NCBI GenBank assembly: GCA_048263775.1
Contig: JBLXDU010000007.1
Location: forward strand, 124,001-188,000
Direction: 5' to 3'
Origin: UBA1479 sp048263775
GTDB taxonomy: Bacteria; Pseudomonadota; Alphaproteobacteria; Rhodospirillales; Casp-alpha2
DNA length: 64,000 nucleotides
Shown here: one piece after another, positions 1 through 8,504 of the stretch
Layout of the letters: each line of letters begins with the position of its first letter
Position numbering within the stretch: the first letter of the stretch is position 1
The notes under the pieces: model-generated
The model's input: the letters and a program-made list of their open reading frames with translations, nothing else
Told to the model about the DNA's origin: nothing
The model's database searches: none
Program-made: the position numbers and the translations under genes

Positions 1-285
1 AAGTCGGGATATGTCAGCGCGCTGACCGGCCTGATCATTCTCATGACCTGCGCCTGTGTGTTCATGCTGGTGATCTATCAGTTCTGGCAGCACAACGAGC
101 TTGCACGCATTCAGGCCGTGGCCAGCCATTTCAGCGCCACGTTCCAGAAAATCCATGCGATCAAGTCATCGGCGGAAGGAAACTTTCACCGCTATACGCT
201 GCTGGCGTTCATGATCGTCCTGGTGATCCTGGGGGCGATCATCACTTATATGGGATTGGACCAGCTACCGCGCTGGCCGCGCTAG
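1..285 (+). CDS. Membrane protein, 3' part only
   Basis: The reading frame is open from the first base, so the gene begins upstream of the window. The visible 94 residues hold two hydrophobic stretches, about residues 6-26 and 68-88, separated by a polar region of roughly 40 residues (QFWQHNELARIQ... to EGNFHRY), and end in a short tail with PRWPR. This looks like a transmembrane hairpin or the last two helices of a longer membrane protein. I do not recognise the family and no catalytic motif is visible. The next gene is convergent, with only 7 bases between the stop codons. Confidence 0.6.
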   Translation, partial: KSGYVSALTGLIILMTCACVFMLVIYQFWQHNELARIQAVASHFSATFQKIHAIKSSAEGNFHRYTLLAFMIVLVILGAIITYMGLDQLPRWPR

Positions 286-292
286 GAGACGT

Positions 293-904
293 TCAGAAAA
301 GTTCTTTCCGGTAACGCGCCGCCGCGGCTTCGGTGGTTTCATCGGCGATGTTCTGGTCGCCGGTCTGGGCGCGCATCATTTCCGCCGCGGTCGGCAGGGC
401 ATCGCGCGGGACGCGGGCTTCGGGGTCCCACAGGCGGGAGCGCATCAACGCCTTGGCGCAATGCATGAAGGCTTCCTGCACCGTGACCACCAGGCAGCTT
501 TTGGGAAGCTTGCCGGAAACCTCGAACTTGGCGAGCAGGTCCGCGTCGTCGCGGATTTCACCCGTACCGTTGATGCGGAAAGTCTCGTTGATGCCGGGGA
601 TCAAGAAAATCAGGCCGACGGCCGGGTTCGCCAGGATGTTCGCGTAACCGTCGAGGCGGTTGTTGCCGGGGCGGTCGGGAATGGCGACGGTGACATCGTC
701 GAGCACCTGAATGAAGCCGGGCAGGTCGCCCTTCGGCGACACGTCGGCGCCGCCGGGTCCCTGGGTCGCGATCACCACGAAGGGGCAAAGCGAGATGAAC
801 CGCCGGGAATTCTCTTCCAGCCGATGGAAGACCTTGGTCACCGCGCGGCCCTTGGGTTCGGCATAGATTTCACGCAATTTCTGTTCGGATTCGATGCGCG
901 CCAT
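293..904 (-). CDS. Pyridoxamine 5'-phosphate oxidase-like FMN protein
   Basis: A 203-residue split-barrel flavoprotein of the PPOX superfamily, closest in appearance to the MSMEG_1061-type group. The family signature is seen in the FMN-binding strand with VSPKGD (residues 55-60) and the following RPGNNRLDG segment (78-86). These proteins bind FMN or F420 and act on small molecules; the substrate here cannot be read. The ATG at 904 was chosen over an upstream in-frame codon because the family begins near MARIESEQ and the longer form would run into guaB. It lies 13 bases after guaB on the same strand and is probably the last gene of the ppx-rlmE-guaB unit. Confidence 0.8.
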   Translation of the reverse strand: MARIESEQKLREIYAEPKGRAVTKVFHRLEENSRRFISLCPFVVIATQGPGGADVSPKGDLPGFIQVLDDVTVAIPDRPGNNRLDGYANILANPAVGLIFLIPGINETFRINGTGEIRDDADLLAKFEVSGKLPKSCLVVTVQEAFMHCAKALMRSRLWDPEARVPRDALPTAAEMMRAQTGDQNIADETTEAAAARYRKELF

Positions 905-917
905 GGGGCCTGTCCTC

Positions 918-2396
918 TTAGGGTTCCGAGCGGTAGTTGGGGGCCTCGCGGGCGATGGTGATGTCATGGACGTGGCTTTCGCGCAGGCCCGCCCCTGTGA
1001 TGCGGCGCATTTCCGGTTTGGTGCGCAGTTCCTGGATGGTGGCGCAACCGGTATAGCCCATGGCCGCCCTGAGGCCGCCGACCAACTGATGGACGATGGT
1101 GCCGAGCGGCCCGCGGTAAGGCACGCGGCCTTCGACCCCTTCGGGCACCAGTTTCAGGCTGTCGGAGACTTCGGCCTGGAAATAGCGGTCGGCCGATCCG
1201 CGCGCCATGGCGCCCAGCGAGCCCATACCCCGATATGACTTGAACGACCGCCCCTGGTAGAGGAACACCTCACCCGGGCTTTCGTCCGTGCCGGCGAACA
1301 GCGATCCGATCATCACCGCCTCGGCACCGGCCGCGATGGCCTTGGCGACGTCGCCGGAATACTTGATGCCGCCATCGGCGATGCAGGGCACGCCCGCTTT
1401 GCCGCAGGCTTCCGCCGATTCCATGATCGCCGTCAGCTGCGGCATGCCGACACCCGCGACCATGCGCGTGGTGCAGATGGTGCCCGGCCCGATGCCGATC
1501 TTCACGGCGTCGGCACCGGCGTCGATCAACGCCTTGGCGCCTTCCGGGGTGGCCACGTTGCCGCCGATGATCTGGGTCCGGTTGGACATTTTCTTGATGA
1601 TGTTGACGGCGTCGAGAACGCCCTGGGAATGGCCGTGCGCCGTATCGACGACGACCACGTCAACCCCGGCGTCAATCAGCGCCTCGGCCCGCGCCCGGCC
1701 GTCGTCGCCGACCCCGGTGGCTGCCGCGACGCGCAGGCGACCCTGGTCGTCCTTGCAGGCGTTGGGATGGGCCTGTTCCTTTTCGATGTCCTTGACCGTG
1801 ACCAGGCCGACGCAACGGTAGGCTTCGTCGACCACGATCAGGCGTTCGATGCGGAACTTGTGCAGAAGCCGCTTGGCCTCGTCACGCGACACGTTCTCCT
1901 TGACCGTGATCAAAGGCAGGTCGGGCTGGTTGCGGGTCATCAACTCGGATACCGGCTGCTTCAGGTTCTCGGCGAAGCGGATATCGCGGTTAGTGATGAT
2001 GCCGACCAGTTTGCCCGTGTCGCGTTCGACCACGGGCATGCCGGAAAATCCGGTGTGTTCCTTGATGCGCAACGCGTCGGCCAGGGTCTGGTCGGGGAAC
2101 ATGGTCACCGGATTGATGACCATGCCGCTTTCGAATTTTTTGACTTTGCGGACCTCGGCGGCCTGATCCTCGGGCGTCATGTTCTTGTGCAGGACACCGA
2201 TGCCGCCGGCCTGGGCCATGGCGATGGCCAAAGCGCTTTCCGTCACCGTGTCCATGGCGGCGGACACAAGTGGAATGCCCAGCGTGATTTCGCGGGTCAG
2301 GCGGGTCGTGGTATCGGCGGTGTTGGGAAGAACATTGGACGCAGCCGGGACCAGGAGAACATCGTCAAACGTCAGCGCTTCTCTCAGGTCGGCCAT
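918..2396 (-). CDS. guaB: IMP dehydrogenase
   Basis: Oxidises IMP to XMP with NAD+, the committed step of GMP synthesis in the cytoplasm. The 492-residue protein has the usual layout: a TIM barrel starting at LREALTFDDVLLVPA, a CBS pair inserted at about residues 93-208, and the catalytic loop GPGTICTTR with nucleophile Cys308. The Arg/Tyr flap lies in the C-terminal third. The start at 2396 (MADLREAL) matches the normal family N-terminus; the 22 extra codons upstream look like non-coding sequence. It follows rlmE by 104 bases on the same strand, an order common in alphaproteobacteria. Confidence 0.97.
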   Translation of the reverse strand: MADLREALTFDDVLLVPAASNVLPNTADTTTRLTREITLGIPLVSAAMDTVTESALAIAMAQAGGIGVLHKNMTPEDQAAEVRKVKKFESGMVINPVTMFPDQTLADALRIKEHTGFSGMPVVERDTGKLVGIITNRDIRFAENLKQPVSELMTRNQPDLPLITVKENVSRDEAKRLLHKFRIERLIVVDEAYRCVGLVTVKDIEKEQAHPNACKDDQGRLRVAAATGVGDDGRARAEALIDAGVDVVVVDTAHGHSQGVLDAVNIIKKMSNRTQIIGGNVATPEGAKALIDAGADAVKIGIGPGTICTTRMVAGVGMPQLTAIMESAEACGKAGVPCIADGGIKYSGDVAKAIAAGAEAVMIGSLFAGTDESPGEVFLYQGRSFKSYRGMGSLGAMARGSADRYFQAEVSDSLKLVPEGVEGRVPYRGPLGTIVHQLVGGLRAAMGYTGCATIQELRTKPEMRRITGAGLRESHVHDITIAREAPNYRSEP

Positions 2397-2500
2397 GCCA
2401 TCCTCGTCTGTGGGTTCGAGTTGGCGGCCCATCATACACATGCGCATGGCCTTGCCAAGCACCTTTGCGAACCCGCAAAACCCCCAGGTTTCAGCGGGTC

Positions 2501-3265
2501 TCAGGCCTTGGGGTCGGGGCGGAATCCGGTTGCTACGACATAGCTTTCGGCGGAATCGGCACGGCTGGCCGGCGGCTTGGCGTGCTTGACCATGGCAAAG
2601 CGCCGTTTCATTTGGGCCAGAAGCTCGTTTTCCGTCCCGCCCTTCAGCACCTTGGCGACGAAGCCGCCGCCGGGGGCCAGGACCTCGCAGGCGAAATCAA
2701 AAGCCGCTTCGCACAACCCCATGATGCGCAGATGGTCGGTCTGCCGATGGCCGGTGGCGGGCGCAGCCATGTCGCTCAGCACTAGGTCGGCGGGCCCGGT
2801 CAGGGCGTCCTTGATGCGGTCGGGGGCGTCAGGGTCCATGAAGTCCTGCAGGATTACCGTGGCACCCTGGACCGGGTCCATGCCTTGAATGTCGATGGCC
2901 ACGACCTGCCCGCCTTTCGGGCCCTTGCCGGCACCGACGGCATCGACGGCGACTTGGGTCCAGCCGCCGGGGGCGGCGCCCAGATCGACCACTCGGGCGC
3001 CCTTCTTCAGCAGGCCGAACATGGAATCGAGTTCCAACAGCTTGAACGCCGCGCGCGACCGGTATCCCCGCGCCTTGGCCTCGGCCACGTAGGGGTCGTT
3101 CAGCTGACGTTCCAGCCACATCTTGGACGACGTCTTGCGGCCCTTGGCGGTTTTTACGCGGTTGTGCAGGCCGCGCCCGGAAAATTGCGTCGTGCGCGTT
3201 TTCGTCGTGCCGGGGCGGCCTGAACCGGACCGCCCGGACCCTGACTTGCCTGAACCCGTGCTCAT
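2501..3265 (-). CDS. rlmE: 23S rRNA (uridine-2'-O)-methyltransferase
   Basis: RlmE/FtsJ (RrmJ) methylates U2552 of 23S rRNA late in 50S assembly. The 254-residue protein has a basic Ser/Gly/Arg-rich tail (1-45), longer than in E. coli, then the Rossmann fold with the SAM motif VVDLGAAPGGW (92-102). The K-D-K catalytic set fits Lys75 (RAAFKLLEL), Asp165 (LSDMAAP) and Lys208 (VLKGG). The start at 3265 overlaps the ppx stop by ATGA, so the two are probably translationally coupled. Another in-frame start further upstream would lie inside ppx. Confidence 0.95.
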   Translation of the reverse strand: MSTGSGKSGSGRSGSGRPGTTKTRTTQFSGRGLHNRVKTAKGRKTSSKMWLERQLNDPYVAEAKARGYRSRAAFKLLELDSMFGLLKKGARVVDLGAAPGGWTQVAVDAVGAGKGPKGGQVVAIDIQGMDPVQGATVILQDFMDPDAPDRIKDALTGPADLVLSDMAAPATGHRQTDHLRIMGLCEAAFDFACEVLAPGGGFVAKVLKGGTENELLAQMKRRFAMVKHAKPPASRADSAESYVVATGFRPDPKA

Positions 3266-4278
3266 TGCTTGGCTGCTTCCTGCATCATGCGGACCAGCAG
3301 GCCCTCGCGTACGCCGCGGTCGGCGATGCGCAGCCGCCCGGCGGGCCAGCGCTTGGTGATCGCCTTGAGGATGGCGCAACCCATGACCATCAGATCGGCC
3401 CGTTCCGGCCCGATGCAGGGCAGGGCCTTGCGCGCCTCGCAGGGCATGGCCGACACCCGGTCGGCCAGCCGTTCAATATCGGTGAAGTCCAGAGTCAGGC
3501 CGTCGACCTGGGAGCGGTCGTAGCGGCTCAAGCCCAGGTGAATGGCGCCCAGTGTCGTCACCGTGCCCGAGGTGCCCAGCATCAGGGCCCCTTCGCGGGA
3601 GAAGGTTTCGGAAATCCCGTATTCGGCGTCGAACGGAGCAAGCAGGGCATCAATCTCCATCACCAGGCATTGAAAGCGGTCGGCGGTGCAGTCCGGTGAT
3701 GCGTTCTTTTCCATCAGGTTCACCACGCCGATCGGCAGCGACAGGATGCCGATCGGGTGCGGCACGCAGGTCGTCAGGTCGATCCAGCTCAATTCCGTCG
3801 AGCCGCCGCCGATGTCGAACATCAGGGCCCTGGAATGGCCGCCGGTCAGCAGCGGCAGGCAGCCCGCAAGGGTCAGGGTCGCTTCTTCCTCTGCCGGGAT
3901 GGCTTCCAGCATGATGCCGGTTTCCGCCTCGACCTTTTCAAAGAAGTCCTTGCAGTTGACGGCCTGGCGGCAAGCTTCCGTCGCGATATGGCGGGACCGC
4001 ACGACGTTATGGCGCCGGATTTTGCCGGCACAGACGCGGAGTGCCGAAATCGTCCGTTGGATGGCGTCCTCGCACAGGTTGCCCGATTTCCCCAATCCTT
4101 CGCCCAGACGGACGATGCGGGAAAACCCGTCGATCACCACGGGGCCGTTCTCGGACGGCTCGGCGATCAGCATACGGCAATTGTGCGTGCCCAAGTCGAT
4201 GGCCGCAAAGCAGGGCGCAGTGCCCTTGCTGCGGCGGCGGTGCCGGTGCGGCGAATTTGCTTGGGGCCACTTGGCCAT
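3262..4278 (-). CDS. ppx: Ppx/GppA family exopolyphosphatase/pppGpp phosphatase
   Basis: ASKHA-fold phosphatase that removes terminal phosphate from polyphosphate or pppGpp. The 338-residue protein has the phosphate-1 motif AAIDLGTHNCRMLI near residue 30 and the phosphate-2 motif FDIGGGSTELSW near residue 150. It is a short Ppx/GppA form without the C-terminal HD domain of E. coli Ppx, as is common in alphaproteobacteria. The N-terminus is basic (HRHRRRSK). The ATG at 4278 gives the normal start; the long upstream extension overlaps the tRNA gene on the other strand and is not credible. First gene of the ppx-rlmE-guaB run. Confidence 0.9.
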   Translation of the reverse strand: MAKWPQANSPHRHRRRSKGTAPCFAAIDLGTHNCRMLIAEPSENGPVVIDGFSRIVRLGEGLGKSGNLCEDAIQRTISALRVCAGKIRRHNVVRSRHIATEACRQAVNCKDFFEKVEAETGIMLEAIPAEEEATLTLAGCLPLLTGGHSRALMFDIGGGSTELSWIDLTTCVPHPIGILSLPIGVVNLMEKNASPDCTADRFQCLVMEIDALLAPFDAEYGISETFSREGALMLGTSGTVTTLGAIHLGLSRYDRSQVDGLTLDFTDIERLADRVSAMPCEARKALPCIGPERADLMVMGCAILKAITKRWPAGRLRIADRGVREGLLVRMMQEAAKQ

Positions 4279-4410
4279 TGAGACTTCCAACGGTTCACTG
4301 CGGGTTATTCCCGCTTGACCGTCCATTCTAGTGATCGGCGGGCTCGGGTCCACCAATTCTATATCGTAATTAGGGTTTTGGCATATGCGACGAAAACCGC
4401 GTCTCGTCAG

Positions 4411-4439
4411 TTGCGTTCCCGAAAGCCAATCGGTATATA
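4411..4439 (+). promoter_or_regulatory. Sigma-70-type promoter of tRNA-Gln
   Basis: TTGCGT at 4411-4416 and TATATA at 4434-4439 are separated by 17 bases, close to the sigma-70 ideal. A start near 4446 would leave a leader of about 48 bases before the tRNA. No other plus-strand gene nearby needs this promoter. Confidence 0.7.
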
Positions 4440-4493
4440 ACCGCCTTGGCGCGGTCCTGCCCCTCATATGGGGTGGCACGCCGGACTTTCCAA

Positions 4494-4568
4494 TGGGGTG
4501 TGGTGTAATTGGTAACACGACGGACTCTGACTCCGTTATTCTAGGTTCAAGTCCTAGCACCCCAGCCA
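4494..4568 (+). tRNA. tRNA-Gln (anticodon CUG)
   Basis: The acceptor arms TGGGGTG (4494-4500) and CACCCCA (4558-4564) pair fully, followed by discriminator G and an encoded CCA (4566-4568). The anticodon stem ACGGA/TCCGT encloses loop CTCTGAC, giving anticodon CUG for glutamine. The T arm carries the GTTCAAG loop. A good promoter precedes it and a strong terminator follows at 4574. Confidence 0.96.
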
Positions 4569-4573
4569 AAATG

Positions 4574-4606
4574 AAAAGGCGCTCCCCGATCAGGGAGCGC
4601 CTTTTT
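4574..4606 (+). terminator. Strong terminator after tRNA-Gln, usable in both directions
   Basis: Arms AAAAGGCGCTCCC (4574-4586) and GGGAGCGCCTTTT (4593-4605) pair perfectly around a 6-base loop and end in a T run. Because the left arm begins with AAAA, it would also terminate minus-strand transcription from the response regulator that ends at 4636. Confidence 0.92.
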
Positions 4607-4635
4607 GATTCCATATGCCGTTGATCGGCGGCGGC

Positions 4636-5163
4636 TCAGGTGCCGGCGCGTCGTTCCTCGGTAATCGGCTCGCTCACCTGGCGCCGGTCGGGGCCGATGT
4701 AGGCGCCGGCGGCGATCTGCGGTTTGTGCTGGGCAGCAATGGCTGAGACGATGCGGCGCAGCAGGGCATCCGCCGTTACCGGTTTGATCAAAATCTCGTT
4801 CACGCCGGCGCTCATGGCGCGGGAAATCTTCATGCGGTCGACCGAAGCCATGGTCATGATGATCGGCAGATTGGGTGACGGGCTGCCTTCGGCGCGGCGC
4901 AGAAAGGCCGTGAATTCAACACCGGGGATGGCCTTGAGGTCCCAATCGATGATGGCCAGATGCGGTTCCTGGGTGCGCACGAGGCCAAGCGCCTCGGCCC
5001 CATCGCGGGCCAGGTGCATGTCGCGCACGCCAAGCTGGGCGAGGGTGCGGCGCGTCTGGTGCAGGAAAAAATCCTGACTGTCGCCGACGACCACCGATAG
5101 CCGTGCGAACCGTTCGTTTTGCGGGGTTCCTGGTCGGAACCGCGTATTCGACATAATTCCCAT
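4636..5163 (-). CDS. Single-domain response regulator
   Basis: A 175-residue CheY-like receiver without an output domain. The fold runs from VVVGDSQDFF (acidic pocket Asp28) through the phospho-acceptor Asp73 in IIDWDLKA to the conserved Lys in ILIKPV near residue 127. The C-terminal tail contains IGPDRR, a short arginine-containing signature often found after receivers of Rhodospirillales. It probably acts by protein-protein interaction in a phosphorelay; no kinase is adjacent. A start at 5154 (MSNTRF) is equally possible. It converges on tRNA-Gln and shares its terminator. Confidence 0.85.
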   Translation of the reverse strand: MGIMSNTRFRPGTPQNERFARLSVVVGDSQDFFLHQTRRTLAQLGVRDMHLARDGAEALGLVRTQEPHLAIIDWDLKAIPGVEFTAFLRRAEGSPSPNLPIIMTMASVDRMKISRAMSAGVNEILIKPVTADALLRRIVSAIAAQHKPQIAAGAYIGPDRRQVSEPITEERRAGT

Positions 5164-5320
5164 GGACCTGTTCTCCTGTCCGCGTTTCAGCCCCCTTCTG
5201 GGACCACCTCGCGCAGGATAAATCGCCAGGAATTACCAACTGGTTAAAAAACCTTAAGGTTTGAGAGGGAGGAGTGGAATTGAGCGCCGACAGGTCGCCC
5301 ATCCTGATATAGAAAAAGCC

Positions 5321-7282
5321 ATGACTCAGGAAATACCCTCACCCGGCGCCCCGCCCCTGGGGCGGGCGCGGCTTGATTGGCGGGACGGCGTGCCGTGTTC
5401 AGCCGACTTCGGGGACATCTATTTTTCCCCCAAGGGCGGCCTGGACGAAGCGCGCCACGTGTTTCTCGACGGCATCGGTGCGCCCGAGGTCTGGCAGGGG
5501 CGGCCCCGGTTCACGGTTGGCGAACTGGGATTCGGCACGGGCTTGAACGTGCTGGCCCTGTGGGATTCGTGGCGGCGTACGGCCCCGGCGGATGCGCGTC
5601 TGCATGTCGTCTCGGTCGAGGGCTTTCCTTTGGAGCCGGACGATCTGGCCGACGCCCATGCGGGGTTTCCCGAACTGGGCTTACTTGCGGCGGAACTGCG
5701 GGCGGCTTATCCGTGCCGGGTGCCGGGGTTCCACCGCCTGCGCCTCGACGGCGGCCGGATCGCCCTGACCCTGCTGTTCGGCCCGGTCGGGGACATGCTG
5801 AAAAAGCTGACCGCCCGTATCGACGCCTGGTTCCTGGACGGCTTCGCGCCCCGCCGCAATCCGGAAATGTGGACCGACGGCGTGTTCCGCCAGGTCGCGC
5901 GTCTGAGCGCGCCGGGGGCTCGTGTCGCGACCTTTTCCGCCGCGGGCGCCGTGCGCCGAGGCCTGGCGGCGGCGGGGTTCGCCATGGCCAAGCGCCCTGG
6001 CTTCGCCGGCAAACTGGAATGCCTGGCGGGCCGGTTCGATGCCGCCCCCATGCATGACGGGGGTGCCCCCTGGTATGCAGCCCCGGCCTCCCTTGGCCCT
6101 GGCGCCACGATCGCCGTGATCGGCGGCGGCATCGCCGGGCGGGCGGCGGCGCGGGCCTTGGCCGGGGAAGGCTTCCACCCGGTTCTGTTCGACGCGGGCG
6201 ATGCGGCGGCGCAGCCGGAACGGGTGCTGATGTCGCCCCGTTTGGCAGGCCCGGACGATGTTTATGGCCGCTTCATGGCCCAGGCATTCCTGCAGGCGGA
6301 AGGGCAGGGCGATTTGCCGCCCGCGTCTGGCGCCCTGCATCTGCCGGCGGCGGCCGAGGTGCCGCGTCTTCAAGATTTCGCGGCCCGCCTGGGCTGGGAC
6401 GGTGGGCTTGCCCAGGTGGTGGACGCGACGGCGGCGTCGGACCTTGCCGGTATTAAGTCCTCGCGCGGCGGCATGTGGTATCCGGCGGCACGGTTCGCGG
6501 GGCCGGCGACTGTCCTGGTATCGGAGATGCGAACGGCGCGGGTCACCGGGCTGTCTCTTGCCGATTCGGGCTGGCGGGTTGGCTTTGATGACGGCGGCAC
6601 GGAAACCTTCGATGCCGTGGTCCTGGCCGCGGGCCCGTGGTCGGGGGTGTTGGTTCCCGGCGGCATTCCGGGTCTGCGCGCCAACCGGGGGCAGCTTTGC
6701 CACCTGCCCGCCACGGCGGCCTCCGCCCGTTTGCGTCTGCCGGTCAGCTTCGGCGGCCATATAACCCCATTAACCGGGGCCGGAGGCGGAGCCGTGCATG
6801 TGCTGGGGTCGTCCTACCGGCGATGGGACCTAGCAGGCCAGGGCGGCAGCTGGCGCGGGCTCGACGCAGGAGACATGACTTCGGCGTTGGATGGATTGGC
6901 CGAGGTGTTCCCGGACTTGGCGGAGACCTGGCGGAAAGCACCGCTCAGGGGCTGGGCGGGGCTGCGCGCAACAACGGCGGATCATCTGCCCTTCGTGGGG
7001 CCGTTGGCGGACGTCGCCGGTTATGAGGCCGCCTACGCCGATTTGCATCACGGGCGGCGTGGAAATTGGCCGGCGGCACCCTATCAACATAATGCCTTCG
7101 TGCTCTCGGGCCTGGGTTCGCGCGGCTATCAGACCGCGTTCCTGGCGGCGGAAATCCTGGCGTCGGTCATGGCGGGGGCGCCCAGCCCCGTGGACCGTGA
7201 GGTCGCGGCGGCTCTGCATCCTGGGCGTATGCTCATTCGCCACCTCCGGCGACCGCCGGAGAAACGGGGCCGCGAGATTTAG
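5321..7282 (+). CDS. mnmC: Bifunctional tRNA mnm5s2U biosynthesis protein MnmC
   Basis: Completes 5-methylaminomethyl-2-thiouridine at the wobble position of tRNAs. Residues 1-245 are the SAM-dependent MnmC2 methyltransferase, with DFGDIYFSPKGG near the N-terminus and FGTGLNVLAL as the SAM site. From about residue 262 the FAD-dependent MnmC1 oxidase begins with the dinucleotide motif VIGGGIAGRAAARAL. At 653 residues it is full length. The ATG at 5321 was chosen because the domain starts there and the upstream extension is not conserved in character. The stop overlaps that of argE by three bases; the two genes converge. Confidence 0.93.
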   Translation: MTQEIPSPGAPPLGRARLDWRDGVPCSADFGDIYFSPKGGLDEARHVFLDGIGAPEVWQGRPRFTVGELGFGTGLNVLALWDSWRRTAPADARLHVVSVEGFPLEPDDLADAHAGFPELGLLAAELRAAYPCRVPGFHRLRLDGGRIALTLLFGPVGDMLKKLTARIDAWFLDGFAPRRNPEMWTDGVFRQVARLSAPGARVATFSAAGAVRRGLAAAGFAMAKRPGFAGKLECLAGRFDAAPMHDGGAPWYAAPASLGPGATIAVIGGGIAGRAAARALAGEGFHPVLFDAGDAAAQPERVLMSPRLAGPDDVYGRFMAQAFLQAEGQGDLPPASGALHLPAAAEVPRLQDFAARLGWDGGLAQVVDATAASDLAGIKSSRGGMWYPAARFAGPATVLVSEMRTARVTGLSLADSGWRVGFDDGGTETFDAVVLAAGPWSGVLVPGGIPGLRANRGQLCHLPATAASARLRLPVSFGGHITPLTGAGGGAVHVLGSSYRRWDLAGQGGSWRGLDAGDMTSALDGLAEVFPDLAETWRKAPLRGWAGLRATTADHLPFVGPLADVAGYEAAYADLHHGRRGNWPAAPYQHNAFVLSGLGSRGYQTAFLAAEILASVMAGAPSPVDREVAAALHPGRMLIRHLRRPPEKRGREI

Positions 7283-8439
7283 CTTTCGCAGACCTTGTCG
7301 GCCAGGCGGGCCATGAAGCCTTCACCCTTGGCGACCTGATCCAGGGAAATGAATTCGTTGGGCTTATGGGCCTCGTTGATGGAGCCCGGGCCGATGATGA
7401 CGCAGGGCACCCCGGCGGACTGCTGGAACAGGCCCGCTTCCGTGCCGAAGGCGACGGCGGCATGGTCGTTGCGCCCGGCCAACTGTTTGGCCAGGGTCAC
7501 GACCTCGTCCGTCGGATCGGTGTCGAGCGCGGGAATGCCGGACAATTCCTCGACCTCGATGCCGGTTTCCGGGGAATGGGCCTTCATCTCGGATTCCAGT
7601 TCGCCGACCATGGCCATGATTTCGGCCTGCAGGGCATCCGGGTCGTGTTTGGGCAGATGACGGAATTCGAAATCCATACGGCAACGGCCAGGCACGATGT
7701 TCAATTGCTCGCCGCCCTTCATGACACCCGTGTGCACGGTGGTATAGGCAACGTCGTACAATTCGTCGAACGGGCCGTCGCCGGCGATACGGTCGGCCAT
7801 GCCGCGCAGAAACACGGCCAGGCGGGCAGCGTAGTCGACGGCGTTCACACCCATGGGCGTGAGGGACGAATGCGCTTCCTTGCCTTTGAAGATGGCGCGG
7901 AAGCTGCGCTTGCCCTTGTGGCCGACGCAGACCTGCATGCTGGTCGGCTCGCCGATGATGCCCATGACCGGGCGGATCGGCTGTTCGTTCATCATCTTGA
8001 TCAGCGAGCGCACGCCGATGCAGCCGACTTCCTCGTCATGGGAAAACGCCAGGTGAATGGGCGTGGCCAGGCCGCGCTTGAGGAATTCAGGGACGTAAGC
8101 CAGGGCGATGGCGATGAAGCTTTTCATGTCCGACGTGCCGCGCCCGTACAGCTTGCCGTCTTTTTCTGTGACCTTGAACGGGTCTGTCGCCCAGTCCTGG
8201 CCGTCCACGGGCACGACGTCCGTATGGCCGGACAGCATGATCCCGCCCCGGTCGGTCGGGCCCAGGGTGGCGTATAGATTGGCCTTGGTCCCCGTGGCGT
8301 CATGGATCAGTTGGCTGTCGACGCCATGGCTTTTCAGGTAGTCCTGAACGAAGGCCATGAGTTCGAGGTTGGAATAGTGGCTGGTGGTGTCGAAGCCCAC
8401 GAGCTTTTCAATGAGCGGACGGCTGCGGAGGTCGGTCAT
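7279..8439 (-). CDS. argE: Acetylornithine deacetylase (M20 peptidase family)
   Basis: Removes the acetyl group from N-acetylornithine in arginine biosynthesis; a zinc enzyme of the M20 family. The 386-residue protein shows the metal motifs SGHTDVVPVDGQ, GRGTSDMKSF, the catalytic SHDEEVGCIG pair, IGEPTS, and a C-terminal His in NEAHKPNE. The dimerisation lid is present in the middle (AHSSLTPMGVNAVDYA). Length and motifs fit ArgE better than DapE, though related amidohydrolases cannot be fully excluded. The 3' end overlaps mnmC tail to tail. Confidence 0.88.
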   Translation of the reverse strand: MTDLRSRPLIEKLVGFDTTSHYSNLELMAFVQDYLKSHGVDSQLIHDATGTKANLYATLGPTDRGGIMLSGHTDVVPVDGQDWATDPFKVTEKDGKLYGRGTSDMKSFIAIALAYVPEFLKRGLATPIHLAFSHDEEVGCIGVRSLIKMMNEQPIRPVMGIIGEPTSMQVCVGHKGKRSFRAIFKGKEAHSSLTPMGVNAVDYAARLAVFLRGMADRIAGDGPFDELYDVAYTTVHTGVMKGGEQLNIVPGRCRMDFEFRHLPKHDPDALQAEIMAMVGELESEMKAHSPETGIEVEELSGIPALDTDPTDEVVTLAKQLAGRNDHAAVAFGTEAGLFQQSAGVPCVIIGPGSINEAHKPNEFISLDQVAKGEGFMARLADKVCES

Positions 8440-8504
8440 GGGGTTATGGGTCTGTATCTATTGTCGGGGATATGGGCACAAAATCGGCGCTTCCGTGGCG
8501 AAGG